14,717 nucleotides of DNA. Source: Aminidesulfovibrio sp040307135 (GTDB lineage: Bacteria; Desulfobacterota; Desulfovibrionia; Desulfovibrionales; Desulfovibrionaceae). Every line of letters begins with the position of its first letter. Positions within the stretch are counted from its first letter, which is position 1. The position numbers were made by a program, and so were the translations under genes. The stretch is taken from positions 1 to 14,717 of the forward strand of contig JAWRKD010000070.1 in assembly GCA_040307135.1 (NCBI GenBank), read 5' to 3'. This document shows positions 1 through 6,588 of this stretch, in pieces. Under the pieces are notes generated by a model. It had not been told where the DNA came from. It made no database searches and was given only the letters and a program-made list of their open reading frames with translations.

Positions 1-1158
1 GGCCTCCAGGGCCGCGTTCACGCCTGCGTCGCGGGCGAAGAGCCCCACCCGGCCAGGGTCGATCCGGGGCTGCTTGCGCAGAAAGGCCACGGCGGCCAGG
101 GCGTCCCGGGCCAAATCCTTGTCGCTGCCAGCCTCGCCCTCGCTCTGTCCACAACCGCGCGGATCGAAGAGAAGCACGGCCACGTTCTGCCCGGCCAACT
201 GCCGGGCCAGGCCTTCGGCCAGCTTGCGCGGGGCGCAGACCCCGCCCGCCACCCAGACCACGGCCGGGAACGGCCCCTCGCCCGGCGGCAGGATCAGGGT
301 GCCCGCCAGATCCGTGGCCCCGCGGGAAAAGGTCACGGACTTCTCCGCAAAAAAGATCTTGTTGGGGAATTGTGCCGCCTCCTTGCCCCCGTGCATCCAG
401 AGGATGCGGCTGATGTCGTCGCCGTTGGCCAGGAACACCAGGGAGCCCACCACGGGCTCGTCCTGGCCGAAGGCCGGGCCGTAAGAATAGATGTAGCGGC
501 CGAATTGCTTCAGATCGCGGAAAATGCCCGTGCGCGAGTCGTAGAACAGGAGGCGGCCGTAGGGCGTATCCCGGGCGTCTATGATGCTCACGGTGTCGCC
601 GTCGCCGTAGGCGTACTGCCCCACATACTGTTCGATGGTGTAGGTGTAGTAGCCGAGCACGTGGCCGAAGCGGCTCTCGGCCCCGTGTTTGAGGTAGTCC
701 GGGGCCTCGTTCTCCACGTTGCCGCCGCTCTGGGCAAAGGCCTCCAGCTCGGGGTCGTCGTTCTTCCAGGCCTCGTCCTTGTGTTCGCTGATGGGCTTGG
801 GCGGGGGACCGGCAGGCGCCGCGGCCTGGGCCTGGGGCGGAGCGGACGCGGCCTCGGGCGGCCGGGCCGTGAATTTGGCCCCGCGCGGCGGAGGCGGAGG
901 AGACGGCGTGGCCTGGGGCTTCCTGCGCACCTCCATGATCCGGGGCGTCTCGGCGGAGGGGGGCGCGGCCTTGGCGGGCACAGGGAGAGGCGCGGGCAAG
1001 GTCTCGCGCACGGTCTCGCTCAGGTCCAGCTCGATGAGCGGCCGCAGCGGCGGGAAATGCCAGGGCGTGCGCAGGGCGAAGCCAAGCGCGGCCAAGAGCA
1101 GCCCGTGCAGGGCCAGGGCCACGCATCCGCTGAACACTCTCGCACCCGGAGCCGTCAT
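1..1158 (-). CDS. TonB-like membrane anchor fused to an alpha/beta-hydrolase-like domain, 3' end cut by the window
   Basis: The frame is open for 386 codons from ATG 1158 to the window edge, with AGGAGG ten bases upstream of the start. Residues about 9-29 form one hydrophobic segment containing LALHGLLLAAL, which resembles the TonB anchor with its conserved His (H18). Residues about 50-125 are a Pro/Ala-rich linker, as in TonB. No TonB C-terminal domain follows. Residues about 155-275 are Tyr/Gly-rich and unassigned. From about 275 the sequence reads like an acyl-esterase or dienelactone-hydrolase-type fold (LAGTLILPPGEGPFPAVV, then VLLFDPRGCGQSEG). The nucleophile elbow, normally G-x-S-x-G, reads A375-R-D377-A-G379, so Ser is replaced by Asp. 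The protein is probably held in the inner membrane with its C-terminal domain in the periplasm. Substrate and activity are unknown; it may be a non-catalytic relative. The rest of the domain lies outside the window. Confidence 0.8.
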   Translation of the reverse strand, partial: MTAPGARVFSGCVALALHGLLLAALGFALRTPWHFPPLRPLIELDLSETVRETLPAPLPVPAKAAPPSAETPRIMEVRRKPQATPSPPPPPRGAKFTARPPEAASAPPQAQAAAPAGPPPKPISEHKDEAWKNDDPELEAFAQSGGNVENEAPDYLKHGAESRFGHVLGYYTYTIEQYVGQYAYGDGDTVSIIDARDTPYGRLLFYDSRTGIFRDLKQFGRYIYSYGPAFGQDEPVVGSLVFLANGDDISRILWMHGGKEAAQFPNKIFFAEKSVTFSRGATDLAGTLILPPGEGPFPAVVWVAGGVCAPRKLAEGLARQLAGQNVAVLLFDPRGCGQSEGEAGSDKDLARDALAAVAFLRKQPRIDPGRVGLFARDAGVNAALEA

Positions 1159-1208
1159 GAACCGGCCGCCTCCTGTCGGCATGTTGATATGATGCGCCCT
1201 CCGGGAGG

Positions 1209-1225
1209 CCGGGTCAAGGACCCGG
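1209..1225. terminator. Short perfect GC hairpin between the hydrolase and the TonB-like gene
   Basis: CCGGGTC, a three-base loop and GACCCGG form a perfect 7-bp stem in the 116-bp gap after the hydrolase stop (1275). In the minus direction no T-run follows, so it is not a classical intrinsic terminator. It could be a weak terminator or an mRNA-processing element between the two genes. Confidence 0.3.
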
Positions 1226-1274
1226 GTCCAATGATATCAATGTATTCTGGGGCGATCGGGATTCGACGCAGGCC

Positions 1275-2060
1275 TCAGGCGCAGCCCAGCTTGATGCGCA
1301 GGAAGCGCTCGAGCATGGCGTTCACCTGCTCCGGCACCTCCAGGGTGATGAAGTGGCCGCTGCAGGCCACCTGGGCCAGGACCGCGCCGGGGACCGCCCG
1401 GCGCAGGGCGCGGCCCTCCACCCGGGGTTTGCTGGCCGAGACCGCCAGCAGGGGGCAGCGCAGGTCGCGCAGGGCCTGCTCGTAGCCCGGGTCCGCGTAG
1501 AGCTCGACCATGGACAGGAGCACGTCGCGGGGTACGGCGCTGACCCGGTCCAGGACCCAGTTCTTGACGGCCGGGTCGTCCTCGGGTTCAAACATGGTCT
1601 CGAAAAAGCTCCGCGCCGCCAGGGGCGAGGTCTCGGCCCGCAGCCGGTCGCGCAGGCCCGGGAACCAGAGCGTCAGGTCCGCCGGGGGCAGGAGCCGGGA
1701 ATCCAGGGCCGCCACCCCGGCCACCAGATCCGGCCGGAAGGCGGCCAGGCGCACGGCCACGCAGCCGCCCAGGGAATGGCCCACGGCCACCACCTGGTGC
1801 AGGCCCAGCTCCTTGCAGACCTGGGAAAGGTCCGCGGTCAGGATCCTGAAGTCAAAAGGGGCCTGGGGACGGTCGCTGCGGCCGTGGCCGCGCAGGTCCA
1901 CGGCCAGGACCCGGTGGCGGGCCGAAAAATGGTCCATCTGCGGGGCCCAGAAGGCCGCGTCGCAACTGTTGCCGTGGATGAAGAGCAGCGGCGGATCGCC
2001 CCGGCCCTGCTCGTCCAGGACCAGGCGCAGCCCATCGCGGGTGCGGATGTATCGTTCCAG
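1275..2060 (-). CDS. Alpha/beta hydrolase (esterase/lipase type), apparent CTG start
   Basis: The protein has 261 residues if it starts at CTG 2060. It carries the oxyanion-hole motif HGN (H29-G-N), the strand motif VDLRGHGRSD, the nucleophile elbow GHSLGG with Ser96, and a C-terminal SGHF with the likely catalytic His236. The usual Asp after the strand reading CPLLAV is absent (SASKPRVE follows), so the acid may be the Asp in VAALDSRL instead. The first ATG in frame (1937) lies after the HGN motif and would destroy the fold. CTG 2060 has GGGAG seven bases upstream and sits just after the TGA (2064-2066) of the kinase gene, in the same frame. It is therefore probably translated by coupling to the kinase. 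The substrate is unknown; the fold is clear and the start is uncertain. Confidence 0.78.
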   Translation of the reverse strand: MERYIRTRDGLRLVLDEQGRGDPPLLFIHGNSCDAAFWAPQMDHFSARHRVLAVDLRGHGRSDRPQAPFDFRILTADLSQVCKELGLHQVVAVGHSLGGCVAVRLAAFRPDLVAGVAALDSRLLPPADLTLWFPGLRDRLRAETSPLAARSFFETMFEPEDDPAVKNWVLDRVSAVPRDVLLSMVELYADPGYEQALRDLRCPLLAVSASKPRVEGRALRRAVPGAVLAQVACSGHFITLEVPEQVNAMLERFLRIKLGCA

Positions 2061-2063
2061 AAC

Positions 2064-3983
2064 TCAGCTCCCGGCATCGGCCAGGGGGAGCAACACGCGG
2101 AACAGACTGCCCTTGCCGGGCTCGGAGCAGGCCTGGATGTCGCCGCCGTGCTGGTCCACGGCCTTCTTGGCGATGAACAGGCCGAGCCCCGTGCCCTTGG
2201 AGCCCTTGGTGGAAAAGAACACGCTGAAGAGCTTGTCCACGGTTTCGCGGTCCATGCCCTGGCCGTTGTCCTCCACCTCCACTACCAGTTCGTCCGCCTG
2301 GCGAAAAGCCCGCAGCACCACCTGGTGGTCGGTCTTGGCCGTGTCCATGGCGCAGGCGTCCACCGCGTTCTCCAAAAGATTCACCAGGGCCGGCGTGAGC
2401 ACCGAGGGGTCGGCAGAAAGCCGGCCCAGGTCGCCGGAAAGCTCGCGCAGGAAGCGCACCCCCGCCTTCTCGGCCTTGGCCTGGGCCGAACTGGCCACGT
2501 CCTCCAGCAGGGCCGAGGTGGCCATGTCCTGGAGGCTCAGGTCGCGCTTGCGAGCCCAGAACAGGATGTCCATGACCATGCCCTTGATGCGGCCCACCAG
2601 CTGGGTGGTGGCCTCCCAGCCCTCGGTGAGGCGGGTCTGGTCGTTCTTGGCCAGGCCGGAGTTCACCTTGTACATGGCCCCGTCCAGGGCCGTGAGCAGG
2701 CCCTTGATGCCATGGGACAGGGAGGCGATGAGCATGCCCAGAGAGGTGAGGTGCTCCTGCAGGCGGCGGACCTCGGTGATGTCCGTGGCCAGCTCCAGGA
2801 CCTGCACCACCTGGTCGTGGGCGTCGCGGATGGGCGCGGTCCAGACCAGGGCGTTCACGCGCGAGCCGTCCAGGGTCAGAAACTGGGTCTCCAGCCGGTG
2901 CTGGAGGCCGTCCTTGAAGGTGCGCAGGGCCGGGCATTCCGGGCAGGGGTCCCCGCGGCCGTGGCAGGCCCGGTGGCAGAGCGCGCCGCCCTGCTCCCCG
3001 AAGTCCCGGCGGAAGCGACGGTTGGCCGCGGCGATGGTCAGGTCCGGATTGACCAGGGCGATGGAACAGGGCGCTTCTTCAAAAAGCTGGCGGTAGAGCT
3101 GCTGGGTGGCGCGCAGCTCCTCCTGGAGCCGCTGCACCTCGCCCACGTCCCCGGCGATCTCCAGGACCAGCTCCACCTCCGTGCCGCCACCGCGGATGGG
3201 CACGGTATGAACCATGACCTGGTGCTCGTTGCCGTTGACGCAGAGCACCACTTCCCGGCTGTGCTGGGCCTGGCCCGTGGCCAGGGTCCGGGCCACGGGA
3301 CTGCCCTCGGGATGGGCGGCCCAGTCCCGGTACACGCAGGCGCTGCTGCTCCCGGTCTTGTCGCCCAGGCGCTCGCGGTAGTGGCGGTTCACGGAGAGCA
3401 CCCGCCCCTGGCGATCGTGCAGGGAGACGAAGCTCGGCAGATCGTTGTAGAAACGGATGTCCCCGGAAAAGTCCCGGGCCAGCCCTTGCAGGGCCTGGGC
3501 CAACCCCTCCATGACCTGGCCCGCGGCCTGCTGGCGCTCATAGTCCACCAGGCGCGCGGCCTGCTCCTGCACCAGGCGCTCCAGGTTCGTGGTGTACTCG
3601 CGCATCTTGGCGCGCATCTCGATGCGCTCGGTGGCGCGCCGGATGGCGATCTCCAGGACTTCGGGGCTCACCGGCTTGTTGATGAAGTCCGCGGCCGAGA
3701 GCTTGAGGCTCTCGATGGCCATGTCCAGGTCGCCGTGGCCGGTGATCATGATCACCTCGGTGTCCGGAGACTCCTGCTTCACGGCGCGCAGAAGCCCGAT
3801 GCCGTCCAGCACGGGCATGCGGATGTCGGTGATGACGATGGGGGGATGGGTCTCGCGGAAGACGCGCAGGGCCTCTTCGCCGTTGGCCGCGGTGAAGACG
3901 CGGTAGCCCATGTCCTCCAGGGTGATGGCCACCACCCTGCGGATGCCGTCCTCGTCGTCCACGAGCAGAAGGGATTGCATCAT
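2064..3983 (-). CDS. Hybrid histidine kinase: receiver, degenerate H-box, PAS, PAS, HisKA, HATPase
   Basis: This is a cytoplasmic kinase of 639 residues from ATG 3983 (the next codon, 3980, is also ATG). It has no membrane segment. The receiver occupies about 4-120 (D9/D10, phospho-acceptor D53, T81, K103). Residues 121-172 form a helical stretch with a sequence like a dimerisation H-box, but Gln163 stands where the neighbouring kinase has His163. Two PAS domains follow (about 176-285 and 295-405). The second contains C336, C340, C347 and C350 in a C-x10-C-x2-C-P pattern. The active H-box is SHGIKG with H424. The ATPase domain has the N-box NLLENAVDAC (N539), DNGQGM and GTGLGLFIAKK. It closes the group after the two receivers and is followed directly by the hydrolase. 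It is probably equivalent to the kinase near tmc in D. vulgaris (from memory). The signal is unknown; a redox cue through the PAS cysteines is an inference. Confidence 0.92.
   Translation of the reverse strand: MMQSLLLVDDEDGIRRVVAITLEDMGYRVFTAANGEEALRVFRETHPPIVITDIRMPVLDGIGLLRAVKQESPDTEVIMITGHGDLDMAIESLKLSAADFINKPVSPEVLEIAIRRATERIEMRAKMREYTTNLERLVQEQAARLVDYERQQAAGQVMEGLAQALQGLARDFSGDIRFYNDLPSFVSLHDRQGRVLSVNRHYRERLGDKTGSSSACVYRDWAAHPEGSPVARTLATGQAQHSREVVLCVNGNEHQVMVHTVPIRGGGTEVELVLEIAGDVGEVQRLQEELRATQQLYRQLFEEAPCSIALVNPDLTIAAANRRFRRDFGEQGGALCHRACHGRGDPCPECPALRTFKDGLQHRLETQFLTLDGSRVNALVWTAPIRDAHDQVVQVLELATDITEVRRLQEHLTSLGMLIASLSHGIKGLLTALDGAMYKVNSGLAKNDQTRLTEGWEATTQLVGRIKGMVMDILFWARKRDLSLQDMATSALLEDVASSAQAKAEKAGVRFLRELSGDLGRLSADPSVLTPALVNLLENAVDACAMDTAKTDHQVVLRAFRQADELVVEVEDNGQGMDRETVDKLFSVFFSTKGSKGTGLGLFIAKKAVDQHGGDIQACSEPGKGSLFRVLLPLADAGS
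2068..2072 (-). promoter_or_regulatory. Ribosome binding site that decides the CTG start of the hydrolase
   Basis: GGGAG lies seven bases before CTG 2060 and inside the last codons of the upstream kinase. No ATG, GTG or TTG in the right frame lies between the kinase stop and the first conserved beta strand, so this site supports the CTG start. Confidence 0.45.
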
Positions 3984-4122
3984 GCCGTCGGCCCCGCCGT
4001 CCGCTCCCCGGGTATTCCGCCAGCGCAGCGGCCCGGGCAGCGAAAACCACACCAAAAAGGTAGGAAAATCCTGCACAGCCCGACCGGGCCCTCAGGGCCG
4101 CGGACGGGCGCTCCTCCCTCTC

Positions 4123-4482
4123 TTACGGCTTGCCGATGGCCTGTTCCACGATCTGAACAACCGCCTGGGGATCAAACGGCTTGTTCACCGTGGCCACGGC
4201 CTTGCGGATGGCCAGGTGGATGCCGGCCAGGCCGCTGATGACGATGACCGGAATGTCCTTGAATTCCGGCTTCTGGGTGTACTTCCTGTAGAACCGGGGA
4301 CCCCACTCGTTGGGCATCTCCAGGTCCAGGGTGATGAGTTGAGGCTTCTCCTTCTCCAGCACGCCCATGGCCAGTTCGCCGTCCGAGGCGCTGCAGGTCT
4401 CGTACCCGTTGTCCTTGAACACGGAGACGAGGTACTCCACGATGGCCGGGTCGTCGTCCACAACCATGATCTTCTTCGCCAT
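4123..4482 (-). CDS. Stand-alone receiver protein (CheY/DivK type)
   Basis: The protein has 119 residues and consists of a receiver domain only. The acidic pair is D9/D10, the phospho-acceptor D53 (in TLDLEMP), the switch residue S83 and the invariant lysine K101. ATG 4482 is chosen because the receiver fold begins there (MAKKIMVVDDD) and GGGGGA lies just upstream; longer readings add a low-complexity leader. No output domain is present, so it should act by protein contact or as a phosphotransfer intermediate. It lies 43 bases after the other receiver gene, and its likely partners are the three nearby kinases. About 140 bases separate it from the following kinase gene. Confidence 0.93.
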   Translation of the reverse strand: MAKKIMVVDDDPAIVEYLVSVFKDNGYETCSASDGELAMGVLEKEKPQLITLDLEMPNEWGPRFYRKYTQKPEFKDIPVIVISGLAGIHLAIRKAVATVNKPFDPQAVVQIVEQAIGKP

Positions 4483-4525
4483 GACATCCCCCTTTGGGTG
4501 AGAGTGCTTTCCCTCGCCGCCGTCC

Positions 4526-4927
4526 TCAGCCCCGGCCCAGGAGCCGCTCGGCGGCGGCCAGCAGGGCTTCGGGCTTGGGCGGCTTCTCCACATAGGCGCC
4601 GGGCCCGGGAAGCGGGCCGCCGGTGGCGGCCCGCAGGGTCTCCAGGGCATGCTCGAACGTGGGCCCGCCCACGGCCGAGACGATCATCACCGGCACGTCC
4701 TTGAGCCCGGGGTCGGCCTTCAGCTCCCGGAACATCTTGATGCCCCCTTCTCCGGGCATCATGAGGTCCAGGCTGATGAGGTCCGGCCGCTGGGACCGGG
4801 CCTTGTTCAGGCCGTCCTCGCCGTCGCGGGCGAGCACGGGCGTGAAGCCGGCGGTCTCGAAGACCGCGCCGATGAAAATCCGCAGGTGCATTTCGTCGTC
4901 CACGACGAGCACCGTCCTTCGCGCCAC
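4526..4927 (-). CDS. Stand-alone receiver protein with an extended beta4-alpha4-beta5 segment, GTG start
   Basis: The protein has 133 residues and consists of a receiver only. The acidic pair is D10/D11, the phospho-acceptor D54 (in SLDLMMP), the switch S84 and lysine K115. The start is GTG 4927 (MARRTVLVVDDE). It has AGGAG seven bases upstream, and that site overlaps the stop codon of the universal stress gene, which suggests translational coupling. An upstream ATG at 4963 would add an Arg-rich leader and overlap the stress gene. The distance from S84 to K115 is 31 residues, against 18 in the next receiver and 22 in the kinase receivers. This gives a Gly/Pro-rich insertion (GGPLPGPGA) on the face that normally signals output. 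The partner is unknown. Confidence 0.9.
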   Translation of the reverse strand: MARRTVLVVDDEMHLRIFIGAVFETAGFTPVLARDGEDGLNKARSQRPDLISLDLMMPGEGGIKMFRELKADPGLKDVPVMIVSAVGGPTFEHALETLRAATGGPLPGPGAYVEKPPKPEALLAAAERLLGRG

Positions 4928-4934
4928 GGCCGTA

Positions 4935-4939
4935 CTCCT
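4935..4939 (-). promoter_or_regulatory. Ribosome binding site that decides the GTG start of the receiver gene
   Basis: AGGAG lies seven bases before GTG 4927 and overlaps the TAG stop (4938-4940) of the universal stress gene. This arrangement favours coupled translation and the GTG start over the ATG at 4963. Confidence 0.6.
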
Positions 4940-5888
4940 ACGCCGCGGCCTTCTCCGAACCACGGCCGCCGGGCCCGTAGGGCGACACGTCCACCTTGTC
5001 CGGGTGGTTCACGCTGAGCACCGGGCAGGCCGAACGCAGAACCACCTGTTCGATGGTGGAGCCGAGCACGGCCTGCTCGGGGTCCACCTCGCGGGTGTGG
5101 TGGGCCATGACGATGAGGTCGGCCTTGGCCTCGCGGGCGTACTTGAGCACCTCCACGTGGGGCGCGCCCTCGCGGATGGCGACCTTGTAGTTGTCGAAGT
5201 CGCCCATGTTGGCCACGTACTTCTCCTGCATCCTGCGCTCGGCCTCGGCCACCCTGGCCTCGATGAAGGCCTGGTTGGCGTTCTCGCCCACGTCCACGCC
5301 GTGGAAGAGGTGCAGGGTGCAGCCGATGTCGCTGGCCACGTTGCGCGCGAACTGGAAGGCGTAGTCCGAGGCCTTGGAGAAGTCCGTGGCCACGACGATG
5401 TTGGCGAAGTACGACCAGCAGGTGACGCAGGGGCGGCTGACGATGAGCACCGGGCAGCGGGCGGACTTGGCCACCTTCTGCATGGTGCTGCCAGCGATGG
5501 CGCGGTGCCGGGAGGCGCCCACGTCCTCGGGCCGGGTATGCGCGCCCATGATGATGAGGTTCACGTCCTCCTTGCGGGCCTTGCGCAGGATCTCGGTGTG
5601 CGGCTCGCCCACCAGGGTCTCGTACTGCACGGCGGGATGGTCCTTGGCCAGCTTCTCGTAGTACTGGGCCATCTCCTCCTTGACCAGGCTCACCAGATTC
5701 TCGTCGCCCTCGGTCCTCTCGCCGGTGCGCACGTCGCGGTACTCCAGGCCGAAGCCGCGGGAGGGCAGGCCGAACACATGGAACACGGACAGCTGGGACC
5801 GGTTCTTGCGCGACAGCTCAAAGGCCACCTTGGCGGCGTCGTCGCAGGTGGGCGAGGCCGTGGTCGCGAAAAGAATCTTCTCGAACAT
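4938..5888 (-). CDS. Universal stress protein with two tandem Usp domains
   Basis: The protein has 316 residues with ATG 5888 preceded by AAGGAGG at six bases. Domain 1 spans about 1-152 (starts MFEKILFATT, ends CPVLIVS). Domain 2 spans about 160-300 (starts NIVVATDFS, ends CPVLSVN). The nucleotide-binding loop G-x2-G-x9-G-S/T is partly kept: domain 1 has G115 and G133-S-T but Thr where the second Gly should be. Domain 2 has GST but Ala and Thr at the first two Gly positions. ATP binding is therefore uncertain. A C154-x2-C157 pair lies in the linker between the domains. It is soluble and cytoplasmic. It lies in a tight run with the unknown gene upstream and the receiver downstream, which suggests a shared transcript and a role in the same energy or redox response. 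Its exact function is not known. Confidence 0.93.
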   Translation of the reverse strand: MFEKILFATTASPTCDDAAKVAFELSRKNRSQLSVFHVFGLPSRGFGLEYRDVRTGERTEGDENLVSLVKEEMAQYYEKLAKDHPAVQYETLVGEPHTEILRKARKEDVNLIIMGAHTRPEDVGASRHRAIAGSTMQKVAKSARCPVLIVSRPCVTCWSYFANIVVATDFSKASDYAFQFARNVASDIGCTLHLFHGVDVGENANQAFIEARVAEAERRMQEKYVANMGDFDNYKVAIREGAPHVEVLKYAREAKADLIVMAHHTREVDPEQAVLGSTIEQVVLRSACPVLSVNHPDKVDVSPYGPGGRGSEKAAA

Positions 5889-5891
5889 AGG

Positions 5892-6428
5892 CTACCTCCT
5901 TAGGGAGCACTCGGTTGGTGTACCGTGAAAGGCGAGCTGCCAGCCGATCCCTTCCAGTACCTCAAACAACGTATATGCCGTTTCAAAGACAAAAACATTC
6001 ACCTTGTCGCCGAAGACGATGTGCTTGAGACCGCCCAGGCGCACGGGCGTGTCCAGGAGGTTCTCCACCTGCCAGGACTTGATCTCCAGGGGTTCGCCTC
6101 CGGCCACGCCGTGGAACGCGGTGTAGATCTCCAGCCGCGGCTTGCCCGGAAAGCCGATCATCTCCACGGTGCGGGTGAGCTGGAGCCAGTCCAGCCCCGC
6201 GGGATGGCAGTCCTGCCCTGGCCAGGAGTCGTAGCGCTCGAGCATGCCCGGGAAGAACCGGTTGAGCCGGACCAGGTCAGGGTAGCGGCGCAGGAGGAGA
6301 AATAAACTACGTAGTGTAAATCCTGGATTAAGCATCGTTGAATTGCCGCAGTAGGGCAACGGGTCGCCTGTGATGGGCCTCCCCTTCTCCAGCATGAGCC
6401 CGTCGGGCAGCAATTCAACTTCATCCAT
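5892..6428 (-). CDS. Unknown soluble protein of 178 residues linked to the Tmc signalling cluster
   Basis: I do not recognise a domain. The start is ATG 6428 (MDEVELLPDG), with only a weak ribosome binding site. It has no signal peptide or clear membrane helix. Notable parts are a middle region with WPGQDCHPAGLDWLQLTR, alternating hydrophobic residues from about 95 to 165 that look like beta structure (PRLEIYTAF, LEIKSWQVENLL, NVFVFETAYTLFEVL), and an Arg-Arg end. Its stop lies three bases before the ATG of the universal stress gene and its last codons supply that gene's ribosome binding site, so the two are co-translated. The coding region is a little poorer in GC than its neighbours, especially near both ends. 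From memory, D. vulgaris carries an uncharacterised gene (DVU0262) in the same place between the stress protein and tmc. The function is unknown, but position suggests a role in the same signalling unit. Confidence 0.82.
   Translation of the reverse strand: MDEVELLPDGLMLEKGRPITGDPLPYCGNSTMLNPGFTLRSLFLLLRRYPDLVRLNRFFPGMLERYDSWPGQDCHPAGLDWLQLTRTVEMIGFPGKPRLEIYTAFHGVAGGEPLEIKSWQVENLLDTPVRLGGLKHIVFGDKVNVFVFETAYTLFEVLEGIGWQLAFHGTPTECSLRR
5895..5901 (-). promoter_or_regulatory. Strong ribosome binding site of the universal stress gene, encoded by the last codons of the preceding gene
   Basis: AAGGAGG lies six bases before ATG 5888. The AGG AGG within it are the final two Arg codons of the upstream 178-residue protein, whose stop follows immediately. 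Ribosomes ending the first gene are placed at the start of the next. Confidence 0.8.
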
Positions 6429-6588
6429 GCCAGCAAATCCAGATAATTACGGTATGATTTTCTGACAGAGCCTTGCGCCTTTCCTCACAAAAACAAATGC
6501 AACTGTTATTTCAGATTGTTATATTATGAGCGCAACCTATTCCAAAACAAAATATGCGTCAAGGACCCGCCGCCCCCAAAAATCAGAT
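6429..6588. other. AT-rich intergenic region, likely promoter region for the unknown-protein/Usp/receiver run
   Basis: This 160-bp gap lies between the stop of the receiver-kinase (6589) and the start of the unknown gene (6428). It is clearly AT-rich against the GC-rich genes. On the minus strand TTGACG (6562-6557) is a good -35 element, but at 17 bases it is followed only by TAGGTT, a poor -10. Other AT-rich hexamers (CATAAT, TATAAC) lack a matching -35. A promoter here is expected from the gap and composition, but I cannot place it. Confidence 0.45.

Noticed and set aside
3984..4076. An upstream extension of the receiver-kinase to ATG 4076
   Set aside because: It adds 31 residues of no domain character before the receiver, which in the neighbouring kinase begins directly at the start codon. 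ATG 3983 gives a gap-free alignment with that kinase.
4087..4099. GGCCC/GGGCC hairpin after the receiver gene
   Set aside because: The stem is only five pairs and no T-run follows directly, so it is likely a chance palindrome in GC-rich sequence.
1353..4238. A 961-codon open frame on the plus strand
   Set aside because: It lies opposite the hydrolase, kinase and receiver genes, which have clear domains. The product is low-complexity His/Gly/Ala/Leu-rich sequence, typical of an antisense frame in GC-rich DNA.
4483..4650. An upstream extension of the receiver gene 4123-4482
   Set aside because: The added residues are Pro/Trp/Arg-rich and overlap the other receiver gene in a different frame. 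ATG 4482 has a good ribosome binding site and starts the fold.
6540..6562. TTGACG (minus strand) as the promoter of the unknown-protein/Usp run
   Set aside because: The -35 is good, but the best -10 at 17 bases is TAGGTT, only three of six consensus bases, so it is not listed as a promoter.
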